NCBI RefSeq assembly: GCF_024053505.1
Contig: NZ_JAMXQS010000006.1
Location: 186,001-250,000, forward strand
DNA from: Mesorhizobium liriopis
GTDB lineage: Bacteria > Pseudomonadota > Alphaproteobacteria > Rhizobiales > Rhizobiaceae
Direction of reading: 5' to 3'
Length of the DNA: 64,000 nucleotides
Both the position numbers and the translations under genes were made by a program. This document shows, piece after piece, positions 7,892-19,020 of the stretch. Each line of letters begins with the position of its first letter. Position 1 is the stretch's first letter. Below the pieces are notes generated by a model. That model was given only the letters and a program-made list of their open reading frames with translations, had not been told where the DNA came from and did no database searches.

Positions 7892-9204
7892 CACTCGTAC
7901 CTCAGTGCTTCGACCGGATCGAGCTTGGCCGCGCGCCATGCCGGAAAGAGAGTCGCGAGGAACGAAAGACCCAAGGCCATCAGCACGACTGAAACCGTCT
8001 CACGCACGTCCATGCGCGCCGGCAACTGGCTGAGGAAATAGAGCTCGGGGTTGAACAGCGTCGTGCTCGTCAGCCACGAGAAGAACTCGCGGATGCGTTC
8101 GACATTGAGGCAGATGGCGACACCTAGCGCCACGCCTGCCAGTGTGCCGGTGACGCCGATGGCCGCACCTGTCATCATGAAGATACGCATCACCGCACCG
8201 CGCGAGGCGCCGATCGTCCGCAATACGGCGATGTCGCGGCCTTTGTCCTTCACCAGCATGATCAGCCCGGAAATGATGTTGAGCGCGGCAACCAGCACGA
8301 TCATCGTTAAGATCATGAACATCACGTTCCGCTCGACCTGAAGGGCCGAGAAGAAGGTTTGATTGCGCTGGCGCCAGTCGGTCAGCATGATCGGCCGTTG
8401 GGCCGCGTCCTCGATAGGCTTGAAGAGCATATCCACCGCGTCCGGGTTGTCGACAAAGACCTCGATGGTCTGCGCCCTGCCCTCCATGTTGAAATAGAGC
8501 TGCGCTTCCGCCAGCGGCATATATATGACGGAGGCATCATATTCGGACATGCCGACTTCGAAGATCGCCGTCACCGGATAGGCTTTGACGCGAGGCGTAG
8601 TGCCGAGTGGTGTCACATCGCCATCGGGCGAAACCAGCGTCAGCATATCGCCGAGCTGAAGCCCGAGATTCTGCGCCATGCGCGTGCCGATAGCGACACC
8701 TTCGCTGGTGTCGAAGCCGACGATGTTGCCCTGCTTGATGTTGTTGGCGACGAGCGTGACCTTGCCGAGGTCCCCGCCCCGGATGCCACGCACCAGCGCG
8801 CCGGTGCCGGGGCCGGCATTGCCGGATGCCAGGACCTGTCCGTCCACCAAGGGGATCGCATATTTCACGCCGGTCACGCCATTGATGCGGCCGGCAATCG
8901 CCTCGTAGTCCTCGAGCGGGCTGTCGAGCGGCTGGACGATCAGATGTCCGTTGATGCCGAGAATGCGTGTGAGCAGTTCCGCGCGGAAGCCGTTCATCAC
9001 CGCCATCACCGTGATCAGCGTGGCGACGCCGAGCATGATGCCGATGAAGGAGATGATGGCGATGACGGAGACCACCGTTTCCTTGCGCTTGGTACGCAGA
9101 TAGCGCCACGCCACCATGCGCTCGAACGCAGAGAATGGACCTGCGCCCTTCGGCGCTGGCGCGCGCTTCGCAGGTTTTTCGACAGCGGCGGCGGTGGCGC
9201 TCAT
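7891..9204 (-). CDS. lolC: Lipoprotein-releasing system permease LolC/LolE type
   Basis: 437 residues. The layout is typical of the family: N-terminal [15 protein letters not shown] and a first membrane helix ([21 protein letters not shown]), a periplasmic domain of about 220 residues, then three C-terminal helices ending [19 protein letters not shown]. This is the only LolC/E-type permease next to lolD here, as usual in alphaproteobacteria, so it may work as a homodimer. The start overlaps the proS stop by 4 bp and the stop touches the lolD start. Confidence 0.94.
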   Translation of the reverse strand: MSATAAAVEKPAKRAPAPKGAGPFSAFERMVAWRYLRTKRKETVVSVIAIISFIGIMLGVATLITVMAVMNGFRAELLTRILGINGHLIVQPLDSPLEDYEAIAGRINGVTGVKYAIPLVDGQVLASGNAGPGTGALVRGIRGGDLGKVTLVANNIKQGNIVGFDTSEGVAIGTRMAQNLGLQLGDMLTLVSPDGDVTPLGTTPRVKAYPVTAIFEVGMSEYDASVIYMPLAEAQLYFNMEGRAQTIEVFVDNPDAVDMLFKPIEDAAQRPIMLTDWRQRNQTFFSALQVERNVMFMILTMIVLVAALNIISGLIMLVKDKGRDIAVLRTIGASRGAVMRIFMMTGAAIGVTGTLAGVALGVAICLNVERIREFFSWLTSTTLFNPELYFLSQLPARMDVRETVSVVLMALGLSFLATLFPAWRAAKLDPVEALRYE

Positions 9205-10529
9205 GCAGCCTTTTCCAGAGATGCGAGGAGCTCGGCAATCGGCTTCACCGCGCGCTCGCCGCTCTTGCGCTGCTTCACCTCGACTTCCGCATTCGCCACG
9301 CCGCGCGGACCGACAATGATCTGCTGCGGCACGCCAATCAGATCGGCGGTAGCGAACTTGCCGCCCGCGCGCTGATCGGTGTCGTCATAAAGCACGTCAA
9401 GGCCGGCAGCCTGATAGGCGGCGTAGAGTTCTTCGCTTACGCGGTCGCATTCGGCATCGCCGGTCTTCATGTTGATGATCACCGCATCGAAGGGTGCGAT
9501 CGAATCCGGCCAGATGATGCCGTTCTCATCGTGACTGGCTTCGATGATCGCCGCGATCAGGCGGCTCGGCCCGATGCCATATGAACCCATCGACACGAAA
9601 TGCTCCTTGCCATCCGGGCCCGTGACGCTGGCGCCCATGGGCTTGGAATACTTCTCGCCAAAGTGGAAAATATGGCCGACCTCGATGCCGCGCGCGGCAA
9701 GCTGGTCACCTTCGCCAACCTTTGCCCAAGCTTCCTCGTCGTGCATCTCGTCGGTCGCCGCATAAGGCGTCGTCCACTGTTCCACGACGCCCGCAATTTC
9801 GGCATCGTTCGAAAAGTCGGTGTCGGCGCCCGGCACCGGCATTTCGAGATAGGCGCGATCGCAATAGACCTGGCTCTCGCCTGTCTCGGCCAAGATGATG
9901 AACTCGTGGCTCAGGTCGCCGCCGATGGGGCCCGTATCGGCCCGCATTGGAATGGCCGTCAGGCCCATGCGCGTGAAGGTGCGCAGGTAAGAGACGAACA
10001 TGCGGTAGTAGGCCGCCTTCGCGCCGTCGTAGTCGAGGTCGAAGGAATAGGCATCCTTCATCAGGAACTCACGCGAGCGCATGACGCCGAAACGCGGGCG
10101 CACCTCGTCGCGGAACTTCCACTGGATATGATAGAGGTTCAGCGGCAGGTCGCGGTAGGACTTCACGTAAGAGCGGAAGATTTCCGTGACCATTTCCTCG
10201 TTGGTCGGACCATAGAGCATGTCGCGCTCGTGCCGATCCTTGATGCGCAGCATCTCCTTGCCATAGGCCTCGTATCGTCCGCTTTCGCGCCAGAGATCGG
10301 CAGACTGGATCGTCGGCATGAGAATTTCGAGTGCACCGGCGCGGTCCTGCTCCTCGCGAACGATCTTGCACACTTTGTCAAGCACGCGCTTGCCGAGCGG
10401 CAACCAGGAGAAGCTACCGGCACCCTGCTGGCGGATCATGCCGGCACGCAGCATCAGGCGATGCGACACGATCTCCGCCTCGCGCGGTGTCTCCTTGAGA
10501 ATGGGAAGGAAATATCGCGAAAGGCGCAT
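9201..10529 (-). CDS. proS: Proline--tRNA ligase
   Basis: 442 residues from ATG 10529 ([26 protein letters not shown]); upstream codons in the open frame have no support. This is the short prokaryotic ProRS form of alphaproteobacteria, lacking the inserted editing domain of the roughly 570-residue type. Class II motifs are visible: motif 2 [25 protein letters not shown] and motif 3 [16 protein letters not shown], followed by an anticodon-binding domain ([23 protein letters not shown]). It is the first gene of the unit with lolC and lolD. Confidence 0.95.
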   Translation of the reverse strand: MRLSRYFLPILKETPREAEIVSHRLMLRAGMIRQQGAGSFSWLPLGKRVLDKVCKIVREEQDRAGALEILMPTIQSADLWRESGRYEAYGKEMLRIKDRHERDMLYGPTNEEMVTEIFRSYVKSYRDLPLNLYHIQWKFRDEVRPRFGVMRSREFLMKDAYSFDLDYDGAKAAYYRMFVSYLRTFTRMGLTAIPMRADTGPIGGDLSHEFIILAETGESQVYCDRAYLEMPVPGADTDFSNDAEIAGVVEQWTTPYAATDEMHDEEAWAKVGEGDQLAARGIEVGHIFHFGEKYSKPMGASVTGPDGKEHFVSMGSYGIGPSRLIAAIIEASHDENGIIWPDSIAPFDAVIINMKTGDAECDRVSEELYAAYQAAGLDVLYDDTDQRAGGKFATADLIGVPQQIIVGPRGVANAEVEVKQRKSGERAVKPIAELLASLEKAA

Positions 10530-10725
10530 GGGAGTCCGAGTAGCTAGAGAGGCCGCGCGAGGGATAAAGCGCAACGGCTTCTTAACCAGTTCGCCGGCCA
10601 AATCAAAGCGCGCATTCAACCTCCAATCCCGATGCCCGCGCCTTGGGCAAGCCCTGCGAAAGGCTTAGGCAAAATCCTCTTCTTCTGCTTGTTTCCGTGC
10701 AAAATTCCTCGTGACAAGCATACGG

Positions 10726-10894
10726 ACCTTGAGTAAGGTCGCCGCCATAAACAAAGTGCGAAGGCAAATTCGCTCTTTTACGCGGTCAAAGTCTTGGGAG
10801 GATGCGATCTAGGCGCGGTTACTCGCTGCCGCCACTAAACTGGAAACAGATCGGACGCGTTTGATTGCAAGGCCTTCGGGCCTTGCTTTTTTTT
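10726..10894 (+). ncRNA. Candidate small RNA
   Basis: The stretch begins with a perfect hairpin GACCTT-GAGT-AAGGTC (10726-10741), contains a CTTGGGAGGA segment near 10794-10804 (Shine-Dalgarno-like, therefore able to mimic ribosome binding) and ends in a perfect rho-independent terminator. No gene lies upstream on the plus strand that this terminator could serve: proS, the DUF1467 gene and everything around it run leftward. The 5' end and promoter are not resolved; a GTGACA-N17-TAAGGT pair at 10712-10740 is only a weak candidate. Confidence 0.35.
10867..10894 (+). terminator. Strong rightward intrinsic terminator
   Basis: GCAAGGCC (10867-10874), TTCG tetraloop, GGCCTTGC (10879-10886), followed by eight T residues. 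It is oriented rightward, opposite to all flanking genes. Confidence 0.85.
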
Positions 10895-10910
10895 GGCCTG
10901 TTGTTTGCCT

Positions 10911-10929
10911 CAACCACTGATAGTGGTTG
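10911..10929. repeat. 8-bp inverted repeat after the DUF1467 gene
   Basis: CAACCACT (10911-10918), GAT, AGTGGTTG (10922-10929), perfect. It lies 8 bases after the DUF1467 stop on the leftward transcript. It lacks a T-run there, so it is more likely an RNA 3'-end stabilising hairpin or a protein site than an intrinsic terminator. Confidence 0.5.
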
Positions 10930-10936
10930 GCATTAT

Positions 10937-11212
10937 TCAGTGGTGATCGAAGTCCGGCACGAAACTCGGAATGCTGTCGATACCCAAGCCCAGTCGATTG
11001 ACCAGCAAGTAGGCCGACCCCATCAGGATCACGGTGACTATTGTCGTGCGCAGCATGGCGCGGCGCATGTGACTGCCGTTCGGCGCGCTGGATGTGGTGC
11101 CGAGGATGACTTCGTTTTCGTCATCTTGCGTGCGCAGGCTGAAGGGCAGCACGGCGAAAAGCGTGAGCCACCAGACGATAAAAGTCAGCGCTGAGAACGA
11201 AATGCAGTTCAT
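10937..11212 (-). CDS. DUF1467 family membrane protein
   Basis: 91 residues with two membrane helices: FSALTFIVWWLTLFAVLPFSL near the N-terminus and LRTTIVTVILMGSAYLLVN in the second half, joined by a loop beginning RTQDDENEVILGTTSSAPNG. This is the DUF1467 pattern found next to rnj in Hyphomicrobiales. Function unknown. It lies 25 bases after rnj and is the last gene of the nuo-birA-rnj unit. Confidence 0.88.
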   Translation of the reverse strand: MNCISFSALTFIVWWLTLFAVLPFSLRTQDDENEVILGTTSSAPNGSHMRRAMLRTTIVTVILMGSAYLLVNRLGLGIDSIPSFVPDFDHH

Positions 11213-11237
11213 CGCGGTCCTTCTCCGCCCTCTCTGT

Positions 11238-12911
11238 TCAGCGCGTCACGAAAACCGTGACCATGGGCTTCTTGCCCCACGCCTCGTTCGCAGCCGCGCG
11301 CACCGCTCGGCGCACGGCGTCGGACACCAGATCGAGATCCTTGCGCCGCGGCTTCGGAATGCTGTCGAACGCGCCGACCGCTGCGTCCAGCATCAGATCC
11401 TCAATCGACTCACCGGAACGATTCGTCTCAGGCACGCCCACCGGCACGATATCCGGATCGCCAGCCAGTTCGTAACGGTCGTCCAGAACAACATTGATCG
11501 CCACATGGCCGGCGAAGGAAAGCTTGCGGCGCTCGGCGACGCCGGTTTCCTTCTCACCGCCGACAACAAGGCCATCCTTGAACACGCGTCCGACCGGCAC
11601 TGTACCGAGCTTGGCTGACGGGCCGGGCAAAAGGCGCAGGACATCACCGTCTCGGATGCTGGCGACATCCGGCACGCCGCATGAGCGCGCGAGCTGTGCG
11701 TGGGCGACGAGATGGGCCGCCTCACCATGTACGGGCACAGCCGTCTTCGGCTTCACCCAATCATACATCTGGCGCAGTTCGTCGCGGCGGGGATGACCCG
11801 AAACGTGCACCAGCGCGTCGCCGTCCTCGATCACGCGGATGCCGCGGTCGATCAGGCCGTTCTTGATCTCGAGAATCGCCTTCTCGTTGCCGGGAATGAC
11901 GCGGGATGAGAACACCACGGTGTCGCCGGCCGTGAGTGCAACGGACTTGAACTCATCACGCGCAAGCTTGGCTAGAGCGGCACGCGGCTCGCCTTGGCTG
12001 CCGGTGCAGAGAAGGACGAGATTCTCGCGCGGGATATAGCCGTAATCCTCTTCCGACACGGGCGCTGGCAAGCCTTCCATGTAGCCGAGCTCGGTCGCGA
12101 CCTCGATCACGCGCTTGAGCGAGCGGCCCATGACCAGAAGCTGACGGCCGCTATCCGCCGCAGCCTTGGCGATGGAGCGCACACGGCCGACATTGGACGA
12201 AAACGTCGAAATCGCCACGCGGCCCTTTGCCTTGCTGATGACCTCGCGGATGCCCTCGCCCACCTGCTGCTCGCTCGGCGACTGGCCCTCGCGCATGGCA
12301 TTGGTCGAATCGCAGATGAGTGCCGCAACACCTTTCTCGCCGAGAGCACGGAAGCGCGTCTCATCGGTCTTGGGACCGAGTTCCGGCGCCTGATCGATGC
12401 GCCAATCACCGGTATGAATCACCGTACCCAGAGGCGTGGTAATGGCGAGGGCCATCGGCTCCGGGATCGAATGTGCGACCGGGATCGCTTCAATCGCAAA
12501 TGGCCCGATCTGGAAGCTTTCGCCACCGCGGAAAATCGAGATGGGGATGCTGCGCGGGGCGCCGGGTTCGTTCATCCGCTTGGCTTCGAGCAGGCCAGCG
12601 GTAAATGGCGTCATCCAAACAGAAACGCCGATGCGGGGCCAGAGATCGACCAGCGCGCCGTAGTGATCCTCGTGCGCATGCGTAATGATCATGCCCGTGA
12701 TGCGGTCGCGATTCTTTTCGATGAAGGAAATATCCGCGAAAACGAGATCGATGCCCGGAAGCGTCGCATCCGCGAAGGTCACGCCGCAGTCCACCACGAG
12801 CCATTCGCGATCATTTGCGGGCCCATAGCCATAGAGCGCGATGTTCATGCCGATCTCGCCGACGCCGCCCAACGGCACGAAAACGAGTTCGGCTTGATCC
12901 TGTTCAGCCAT
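11238..12911 (-). CDS. rnj: Ribonuclease J
   Basis: 557 residues. It is a beta-CASP metallo-beta-lactamase RNase. The zinc motif is HAHEDHYGAL, with further metal ligands in VIHTGDWRID and the C-terminal VPVHGEAAHL segment. The beta-CASP region includes ISTFSSNVGRVRSIAKAA and LLCTGSQGEPRAAL. RNase J has endo- and 5'-3' exonuclease activity in rRNA maturation and mRNA decay; alphaproteobacteria use it alongside RNase E. It follows birA by 18 bases, so it is probably transcribed with the nuo/birA unit. Confidence 0.94.
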   Translation of the reverse strand: MAEQDQAELVFVPLGGVGEIGMNIALYGYGPANDREWLVVDCGVTFADATLPGIDLVFADISFIEKNRDRITGMIITHAHEDHYGALVDLWPRIGVSVWMTPFTAGLLEAKRMNEPGAPRSIPISIFRGGESFQIGPFAIEAIPVAHSIPEPMALAITTPLGTVIHTGDWRIDQAPELGPKTDETRFRALGEKGVAALICDSTNAMREGQSPSEQQVGEGIREVISKAKGRVAISTFSSNVGRVRSIAKAAADSGRQLLVMGRSLKRVIEVATELGYMEGLPAPVSEEDYGYIPRENLVLLCTGSQGEPRAALAKLARDEFKSVALTAGDTVVFSSRVIPGNEKAILEIKNGLIDRGIRVIEDGDALVHVSGHPRRDELRQMYDWVKPKTAVPVHGEAAHLVAHAQLARSCGVPDVASIRDGDVLRLLPGPSAKLGTVPVGRVFKDGLVVGGEKETGVAERRKLSFAGHVAINVVLDDRYELAGDPDIVPVGVPETNRSGESIEDLMLDAAVGAFDSIPKPRRKDLDLVSDAVRRAVRAAANEAWGKKPMVTVFVTR

Positions 12912-12929
12912 GCCGATTTCCCTTTGCCG

Positions 12930-13754
12930 TCATGCGGCGCCTGCGCTGGCGACCGCACCAAAATGGACGTCGCCTGCGGAGATCAAACGTGTTCTTCCAT
13001 TCGCTTCGCGCAAAACGAAGCGGCATTCACTATCGATTGTTTCGAAGGTACCGCGCACCACGTCATGGTCGATCTTCACGGCGACTTCCGAGCCCAAGCC
13101 CGCCGCCCGCGTCAACCATTTGCGCCGGATTGCGTCGAGCCCACGCCCTTCGTCCCAAATCGCACTGTTTTCAGCCCACGCCGCCGAAAGCACTTCGAAC
13201 AGGCCCTCCGCATCGACGGGGAAGCCGAGCCAATGAAGGGAAGTGGCGGGGTATGGCAAGTCATCCGGATGGGCCAGGACATTGACGCCAATGCCTACCG
13301 CGATAGCCATCGCGCCATCGGGCAGGAATGCCGATTCAAGGAGGATGCCGGCGAGCTTCGCGCCATCGGCCAAAACATCGTTCGGCCATTTCAGCGTGAA
13401 GCGGCCGCCTTGCGCGGTCGCGCCACCGTCCACGCCGACGGAGAGATAAAGGTTGGGTGCGACGCGATTCAGCGCATCAGACAGCGAGAGACCGGCCACG
13501 AAGCCGAGTGCCGCCGGCTGTTGGATGCCTCGCAGAACCAGCATAAGCGTTGCGGCGAGATTGCCTTCCGGCGTTTCCCAGATACGGCCACGACGGCCGC
13601 GTCCTGTTTCCTGCTTCACCGCTGCAATCCAGAGCCTGCCCGGATCGCCAGCCTTTGCCCGTTCGAGCGCCATCGCGTTGGTCGAACCGACGCGGACGTG
13701 TCCTTCGAGCCTGTAGCCGTTCCTTTGCGCTCCGGGAGACAGCCTGAAGGTCAT
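12930..13754 (-). CDS. birA: Biotin--[acetyl-CoA-carboxylase] ligase BirA (no DNA-binding domain)
   Basis: 274 residues from ATG 13754 (MTFRLSPGAQRNGYRLEGHV). It has the biotin ligase core (QETGRGRRGRIWETPEGNLAAT, the biotin/AMP-binding loop; LKWPNDVL, the catalytic lysine motif; LLESAFLPDGAMAIAVGIGVNV) and the small C-terminal domain. There is no N-terminal helix-turn-helix, so it is the monofunctional form that cannot repress biotin synthesis. It attaches biotin to carboxylase carrier proteins. It starts 4 bases after nuoN; birA behind nuoN is the common alphaproteobacterial order. Confidence 0.93.
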   Translation of the reverse strand: MTFRLSPGAQRNGYRLEGHVRVGSTNAMALERAKAGDPGRLWIAAVKQETGRGRRGRIWETPEGNLAATLMLVLRGIQQPAALGFVAGLSLSDALNRVAPNLYLSVGVDGGATAQGGRFTLKWPNDVLADGAKLAGILLESAFLPDGAMAIAVGIGVNVLAHPDDLPYPATSLHWLGFPVDAEGLFEVLSAAWAENSAIWDEGRGLDAIRRKWLTRAAGLGSEVAVKIDHDVVRGTFETIDSECRFVLREANGRTRLISAGDVHFGAVASAGAA

Positions 13755-13758
13755 TGCC

Positions 13759-15195
13759 TCAGAAGAAGCTCGCGGCCGCGGCACTCGCCACGCGGCCGAT
13801 CGGGCCACCGAAGACGATGTAGAGCAGGATGAAAGCGCCCGAGAAGCCGAGCACAGCGCGAAGCTCGCCCGACATCGGCAGGAAGCCGCCGACCGGCTCG
13901 TCGAACCACATGATCTTGATGACCCGAAGATAGTAATACGCACCCACGACCGAGGTCAGCACGCCGATCACGGCGAGCGTATAGAGCTGCGCGTTGATCG
14001 CCGCCAGGAACACGTACCACTTTGCCCAGAAGCCAGCGAGCGGCGGTATGCCGGCCAGCGAGAACATCAGCAGCGTCATCACGGTCGCCATGACGGGATT
14101 GGTCGAGGCGAGGCCCGACAGCTCATCGGTGTTTTCGACATGGCCCGTCGTGCGGCGCATCGACATGATGAAGGCGAAGGTCCCCAGCGTCATCACCAGA
14201 TAGATCAGCATGTAGAGCGCGACGCCCCGCACGCCTTCCTGGCTGTTGGCGGCAAGCCCGACCAGCACGAAGCCCATATGGCCGATCGAGGAATAAGCCA
14301 TCAGGCGCTTGATGTTGCGCTGCCCGATGGCTGCAAATGAGCCGAGTGCCATGGATGCGATCGAGATGAAGATCACGATCTGGCGCCAGTCGGCAGCGAT
14401 GGGCTCGAAGGCATCCATGGTGACACGGACGGTGAGTGCGATCGCAGCCATCTTGGGGGCGGCAGCCATGAAGGCCGTAACGGGTGTCGGAGCCCCTTCA
14501 TAGACGTCCGGCGTCCACATATGGAACGGCACGGCGGAAATCTTGAAGGCAAGACCGGCGAGTACGAAGACCAGACCGAAGACGAGGCCGAGCTGGCGCT
14601 GGTCGGCAGCGAGCGCCTGGGCGATAGCTGCGAAGGAAGTGTTGCCCGTGTAGCCGTAGACGAGGCTGATGCCGTAGAGCAGCATGCCCGAAGACAGCGC
14701 GCCGAGCACGAAATACTTCAGGCCGGCTTCCGTCGAACGGAGGCTATCGCGGTTGCTGGCGGCCAGCACGTAGATTGCCAGCGACTGCAATTCGAGGCCC
14801 ATATAGAGCGCGAGCATGTCGCCCGCAGAGATCATCACCATCATACCGAGCGTGCAGAGCACGATCAGCACGGGGAACTCGATGGTGTCGAAGCGGGCGG
14901 CGCGAATGAAGTTGTAGCCCATCAGAAGCGTCGCGGCGGAGCCAGCCAGCGCCAGCACCTTCGCAAAGCGGGCGAAGCTGTCCATCACGAACATACCGCC
15001 GAAGGCCGCGCCATCATGCGAGAAACCGGCGACCCAGACCGCGGCCACCGCCAACGCGACGATGGCGAGGCTGGTAACGAGCAGTGTCGCCTTGCGGCCT
15101 ACGGACACGCCGATCATCAGCAGGACCATCGCGGCAATGGCGAGGAAAAGCTCTGGCGATGCGAGTGCGATGCTGGAGCGGAGGTCAGGAAGCAT
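13759..15195 (-). CDS. nuoN: NADH-quinone oxidoreductase subunit N
   Basis: 478 residues from ATG 15195 ([19 protein letters not shown]); a TTG 12 bases upstream is possible. About 14 membrane helices. The antiporter-like core carries the lysine-bearing helices ([42 protein letters not shown]) and the segment [23 protein letters not shown]-like ([20 protein letters not shown]) typical of NuoN. It is one of three proton-channel subunits of the complex I membrane arm. Confidence 0.96.
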   Translation of the reverse strand: MLPDLRSSIALASPELFLAIAAMVLLMIGVSVGRKATLLVTSLAIVALAVAAVWVAGFSHDGAAFGGMFVMDSFARFAKVLALAGSAATLLMGYNFIRAARFDTIEFPVLIVLCTLGMMVMISAGDMLALYMGLELQSLAIYVLAASNRDSLRSTEAGLKYFVLGALSSGMLLYGISLVYGYTGNTSFAAIAQALAADQRQLGLVFGLVFVLAGLAFKISAVPFHMWTPDVYEGAPTPVTAFMAAAPKMAAIALTVRVTMDAFEPIAADWRQIVIFISIASMALGSFAAIGQRNIKRLMAYSSIGHMGFVLVGLAANSQEGVRGVALYMLIYLVMTLGTFAFIMSMRRTTGHVENTDELSGLASTNPVMATVMTLLMFSLAGIPPLAGFWAKWYVFLAAINAQLYTLAVIGVLTSVVGAYYYLRVIKIMWFDEPVGGFLPMSGELRAVLGFSGAFILLYIVFGGPIGRVASAAAASFF

Positions 15196-15210
15196 AGCGG
15201 AACCCAAGCC

Positions 15211-16716
15211 TCAGTTGGCGGACGCGGTTTGCGCCGCGCCGATCGAGGCAGTCACATTGTCGATAAGCGCATTCACGGACGCCGTGGTCACGTCGAAGAC
15301 CGGAGCCGGATAGACGCCGAACAGGATCACGAGTGCGACCAGCGGGTAGAGCACGACCTTCTCACGTGGGCTCAGATCCAGCAGGCTCTTCAGGTTTTCC
15401 TTGGTCAGCGCACCGAAGATCACCTTGCGGTAGAGCCAGAGCGCGTAGCCGGCCGACAGGATCACGCCGGTGCAGGCGAACAGCGCAACCCAGGTGTTCG
15501 CCTTGAATGCTCCCATCAGGCTCAGGAACTCGCCGACGAAACCGCTGGTGCCCGGCAGGCCGACATTGGCCATGGTGAAGATCAGGAACGCCACGGCATA
15601 TTTCGGCATGTTGTTCACGAGGCCGCCATAGGCCGCGATCTCGCGGGTGTGCATGCGGTCATAGATGACGCCGACGCACAGGAACAGCGCGCCGGACACG
15701 AGGCCGTGGCTGAGCATCAGGAAGATTGCACCCTGAATGCCCTCGGCGTTCAGCGCGAAGATGCCCATGGTCACGAAGCCCATGTGAGCCACGGACGAAT
15801 AAGCGATCAGCTTCTTGATATCCTCCTGCATCAGCGCCACCAACGAGGTGTAGATGATGGCGACCACCGAGAGCGTGAACACGAAAGGCGCGAAGTAGGC
15901 GGAGGCTTCCGGGAACATCGGCAGCGAGAAGCGCAGGAAGCCATATCCGCCCATCTTCAGGAGAATACCGGCTAGGATCACCGACCCGGCCGTCGGCGCC
16001 TCAACGTGCGCGTCGGGCAACCATGTATGCACCGGCCACATCGGCATCTTCACCGCGAAGGATGCGAAGAAGGCCAACCAGAGCCATGTCTGCATGTTGC
16101 TCGGGAAGTCATGCGCCAGCAGCGTCGGGATGTCGGTCGTGCCAGCCTGCCAGTACATCGCCATGATGGCGAGCAGCATCAGCACCGAGCCGAGCAGCGT
16201 GTAGAGGAAGAACTTGAAGCTGGCATAGACGCGGCGCTTGCCGCCCCAAACGCCGATGATGATGAACATCGGGATGAGACCGGCTTCGAAGAACACGTAG
16301 AAGAGCACCACATCCAGTGCGCAGAACACGCCGATCATCAGCGTTTCGAGCACGAGGAAGGCGATCATGTATTCCTTCACACGCTTCTCGACGGACTGCC
16401 AGGAGGCGAGGATACAGAGCGGCATCAGGAACGCGGTCAGCACCACGAACAGCATCGAGATGCCATCCACGCCCATGTGGTAGGAAATGCCGGCGTCGAG
16501 CCAGTCTAGCTTTTCGACGAACTGGAAGCCCGGATTGCTGTTGTCGAAGCCCGCCCAGAGCGGGATCGACAGCAGGAAGACGAACACGGTCGTGATGAGC
16601 GCGATGGCGCGGATGTTGCGTCGCCCGGCCTCCCCTTCGTCGCGAACAAAGAGGATGAGCAGCGCGCCGACCAGAGGCAGGTAGGTCAGCAGGGAAAGGA
16701 TCGGCCAACCGGTCAT
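15211..16716 (-). CDS. nuoM: NADH-quinone oxidoreductase subunit M
   Basis: 501 residues, about 14 helices. The NuoM hallmarks are present: [16 protein letters not shown], the channel glutamate region [36 protein letters not shown] and [17 protein letters not shown]. It is the second antiporter-like proton channel of complex I. It starts on the last base of the nuoL stop (TAATG), so translation is coupled. Confidence 0.97.
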   Translation of the reverse strand: MTGWPILSLLTYLPLVGALLILFVRDEGEAGRRNIRAIALITTVFVFLLSIPLWAGFDNSNPGFQFVEKLDWLDAGISYHMGVDGISMLFVVLTAFLMPLCILASWQSVEKRVKEYMIAFLVLETLMIGVFCALDVVLFYVFFEAGLIPMFIIIGVWGGKRRVYASFKFFLYTLLGSVLMLLAIMAMYWQAGTTDIPTLLAHDFPSNMQTWLWLAFFASFAVKMPMWPVHTWLPDAHVEAPTAGSVILAGILLKMGGYGFLRFSLPMFPEASAYFAPFVFTLSVVAIIYTSLVALMQEDIKKLIAYSSVAHMGFVTMGIFALNAEGIQGAIFLMLSHGLVSGALFLCVGVIYDRMHTREIAAYGGLVNNMPKYAVAFLIFTMANVGLPGTSGFVGEFLSLMGAFKANTWVALFACTGVILSAGYALWLYRKVIFGALTKENLKSLLDLSPREKVVLYPLVALVILFGVYPAPVFDVTTASVNALIDNVTASIGAAQTASAN

Positions 16717-18704
16717 TAGAAGTTATTCCCGACCATCATCCAGGTCACGAGAGCCGCGACGCCGATGAGCATCACGAAGGCGTAGTGGTAGAGGTAGCCG
16801 GTCTGCAGGCGAACGACCGAGCGCGTGATGTCCTGCACGCGGGCCGAGAGACCGTCGGGTCCGAGCCCGTCGATGATCCGGCCATCGCCCGTCTTCCAGA
16901 GGAAGTGGCCAATGCGCTTGGCGGGACGCACGAACAGGAAGTCGTAGAGCTCGTCGAAGTACCACTTGTTGAGCAGGAACTGGTAGAGCCCCGGCTGCGA
17001 CTCCGCGAGGCGACGCGGCGTTTCCGGCGAACGGATGTAGAAATGGTAGGCCGTGAAGAACCCGATCAGCATCGCCAGGAAAGGCGCGAGCTTCACCAGC
17101 AACGGCACATGGTGGAAGTGCTCGAGGATCTCGTTCTCGGGCAGCGTGTAGAGCGCACCCTTCCAGAACTCGTTGTAGACCTCGCCGATGAAGAAGTCAT
17201 GGAACACGACGCCCGCAAAGAGCGCGCCGACCGCCAGAATGTAAAGCGGCACCAGCATCACCGGAGGCGACTCGTGCACATGGTGCATCACCTCATGGCT
17301 CGCCCGCGGCTTGCCGTGGAAGGTCATGAAGATCAAACGCCACGAGTAGAACGAGGTGAATACGGCGGCGATCACCAGCAGCGTGAAGGCGAGGGCCGCG
17401 AAGGCATTATGGCCGACGAACGCGCCTTCGATGATGGCGTCCTTCGAGAAGAAACCGGCGGTGCCGATGATCGTCGCAGGAATGCCGACGCCGGTCAGCG
17501 CGATCGTGCCGATCACCATCATCCAGTAGGTGGTCGGGATCAGCTTCCGGAGTCCGCCCATCTTGCGCATGTCCTGCTCGTCGGAGACGGCGTGGATCAC
17601 CGAGCCTGAGCCCAGGAAAAGGAGCGCCTTGAAGAAGGCGTGGGTGAAGAGGTGGAATATGGCCGCGCTGTAGAAGCCCAAGCCCAGCGCCACGAACATG
17701 TAGCCAAGCTGCGAGCAGGTCGAATAGGCGATCACACGCTTGATATCGTTCTGCACGAGGCCGACCGTCGCCGCGAAGATCGCTGTCAGCGCGCCGATGA
17801 AGGTGACGAAGGTCAACGCCGTATGGCTGTGCTCGAAGAGCGGCGACAGGCGCGCCAGCATGAACACGCCGGCGGTGACCATGGTCGCGGCATGGATCAG
17901 CGCCGACACCGGCGTCGGACCTTCCATGGCGTCCGGCAGCCAAGTGTGAAGCGGCACCTGCGCCGACTTACCCATCGCTCCCATGAAAAGCAGCAGGCAA
18001 GTGACGGTCAGCGCCGACTGCTTGTCGAGCTGGTAGCCGAGAAAGTTGAGCACGGCGCCACCAGCCTCGCCCGCACCTTCAGCCGGGATGTAGGTCGGCG
18101 CATTGGCGAAGATCGTGTTGAAGTCCACCGTACCGAACAGCACGAACACGCCGAAGATGCCGAGCAGGAAACCGAAATCACCCACGCGGTTGACGATGAA
18201 GGCTTTCATCGCAGCGGCGTTGGCGGACGGCTTATGATACCAGAAGCCGATCAGCAGGTACGATGCGAGGCCCACGCCTTCCCATCCGAAGAACATCTGG
18301 ACCAAGTTGTCCGATGTCACCAGCATCAGCATGGCGAAGGTGAAGAGCGAGAGATAGGCGAAGAAGCGTGGCCGATGCGGGTCGTGGTGCATGTAGCCGA
18401 TCGAGTAGATGTGCACCAAGGTCGAGACCGTGTTCACGACGATCAGCATCACGGCGGTCAGCGTGTCGATGCGAAGCGTCCAGTCGGCCTGAAGCGCGCC
18501 GAGGTCGAGGAAACGCAGGACGTGGACCGTGACGGTCTCGTGCTCGCCGAGCGCCACGGTGAAGAAGGCGACCCATGAAAGGACCGCTGCCACGACCATG
18601 AAGCCGGACGTGATCAGCTCGGATGGCCGCGCACCGAGGCGATTGCCGAAAAGCCCGACGATCAGGAAGCCGAGCAGCGGCAGGAAGACGATTGCCTGAT
18701 ACAT
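16716..18704 (-). CDS. nuoL: NADH-quinone oxidoreductase subunit L
   Basis: 662 residues, the usual NuoL length. About 16 helices, including the long C-terminal lateral helix region. Signatures: [59 protein letters not shown] and [19 protein letters not shown]. It is the distal antiporter-like proton channel of complex I and clamps the membrane arm through its lateral helix. Confidence 0.97.
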   Translation of the reverse strand: MYQAIVFLPLLGFLIVGLFGNRLGARPSELITSGFMVVAAVLSWVAFFTVALGEHETVTVHVLRFLDLGALQADWTLRIDTLTAVMLIVVNTVSTLVHIYSIGYMHHDPHRPRFFAYLSLFTFAMLMLVTSDNLVQMFFGWEGVGLASYLLIGFWYHKPSANAAAMKAFIVNRVGDFGFLLGIFGVFVLFGTVDFNTIFANAPTYIPAEGAGEAGGAVLNFLGYQLDKQSALTVTCLLLFMGAMGKSAQVPLHTWLPDAMEGPTPVSALIHAATMVTAGVFMLARLSPLFEHSHTALTFVTFIGALTAIFAATVGLVQNDIKRVIAYSTCSQLGYMFVALGLGFYSAAIFHLFTHAFFKALLFLGSGSVIHAVSDEQDMRKMGGLRKLIPTTYWMMVIGTIALTGVGIPATIIGTAGFFSKDAIIEGAFVGHNAFAALAFTLLVIAAVFTSFYSWRLIFMTFHGKPRASHEVMHHVHESPPVMLVPLYILAVGALFAGVVFHDFFIGEVYNEFWKGALYTLPENEILEHFHHVPLLVKLAPFLAMLIGFFTAYHFYIRSPETPRRLAESQPGLYQFLLNKWYFDELYDFLFVRPAKRIGHFLWKTGDGRIIDGLGPDGLSARVQDITRSVVRLQTGYLYHYAFVMLIGVAALVTWMMVGNNF

Positions 18705-18711
18705 CGGCGCG

Positions 18712-19020
18712 TCAGCCCTTCATCATGTTCACGTCTTCCACCGCGATCGAGCCACGGTTACGGAAGAAGACGACGAGAATAGCGAGACCGATCGCAGCCT
18801 CGGCGGCGGCGACGGTGAGCACGAACAAAGCGAAGACCTGTCCGGCGAGATCGTTGAGCACGGCCGAGAAGGCCACAAAATTCAGGTTGACCGCGAGCAG
18901 GATCAGTTCGACCGACATCAGGATGACGATGACGTTCTTGCGGTTCAGGAAGATGCCGAACACGCCCAGCGTGAAGAGGACGGCGGAAACCGTCAGGTAA
19001 TGCGCGATGCCGACGACCAT
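18712..19020 (-). CDS. nuoK: NADH-quinone oxidoreductase subunit K
   Basis: 102 residues, three membrane helices, as in all NuoK proteins. The buried glutamates of the proton path are present in [20 protein letters not shown] and [17 protein letters not shown]. It starts on the last base of the nuoJ stop. Confidence 0.97.
   Translation of the reverse strand: MVVGIAHYLTVSAVLFTLGVFGIFLNRKNVIVILMSVELILLAVNLNFVAFSAVLNDLAGQVFALFVLTVAAAEAAIGLAILVVFFRNRGSIAVEDVNMMKG

Larger units (their letters stand above)
10530..10936. other. 407-base gene-free region between proS and the DUF1467 gene
   Basis: It must hold the leftward proS promoter, which I could not place confidently. It also holds a rightward hairpin-rich stretch ending in a strong terminator (10867-10894), and an 8-bp inverted repeat (10911-10929). 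A 20-codon frame at 10801 preceded directly by GGGAGG is possible but its spacing is poor. No protein gene is supported. Confidence 0.6.

Noticed and set aside
10801-10863. 20-codon ORF preceded directly by GGGAGG
   Set aside because: There is no spacing between the signal and the ATG, and the peptide has no visible feature. The region fits a small RNA better.
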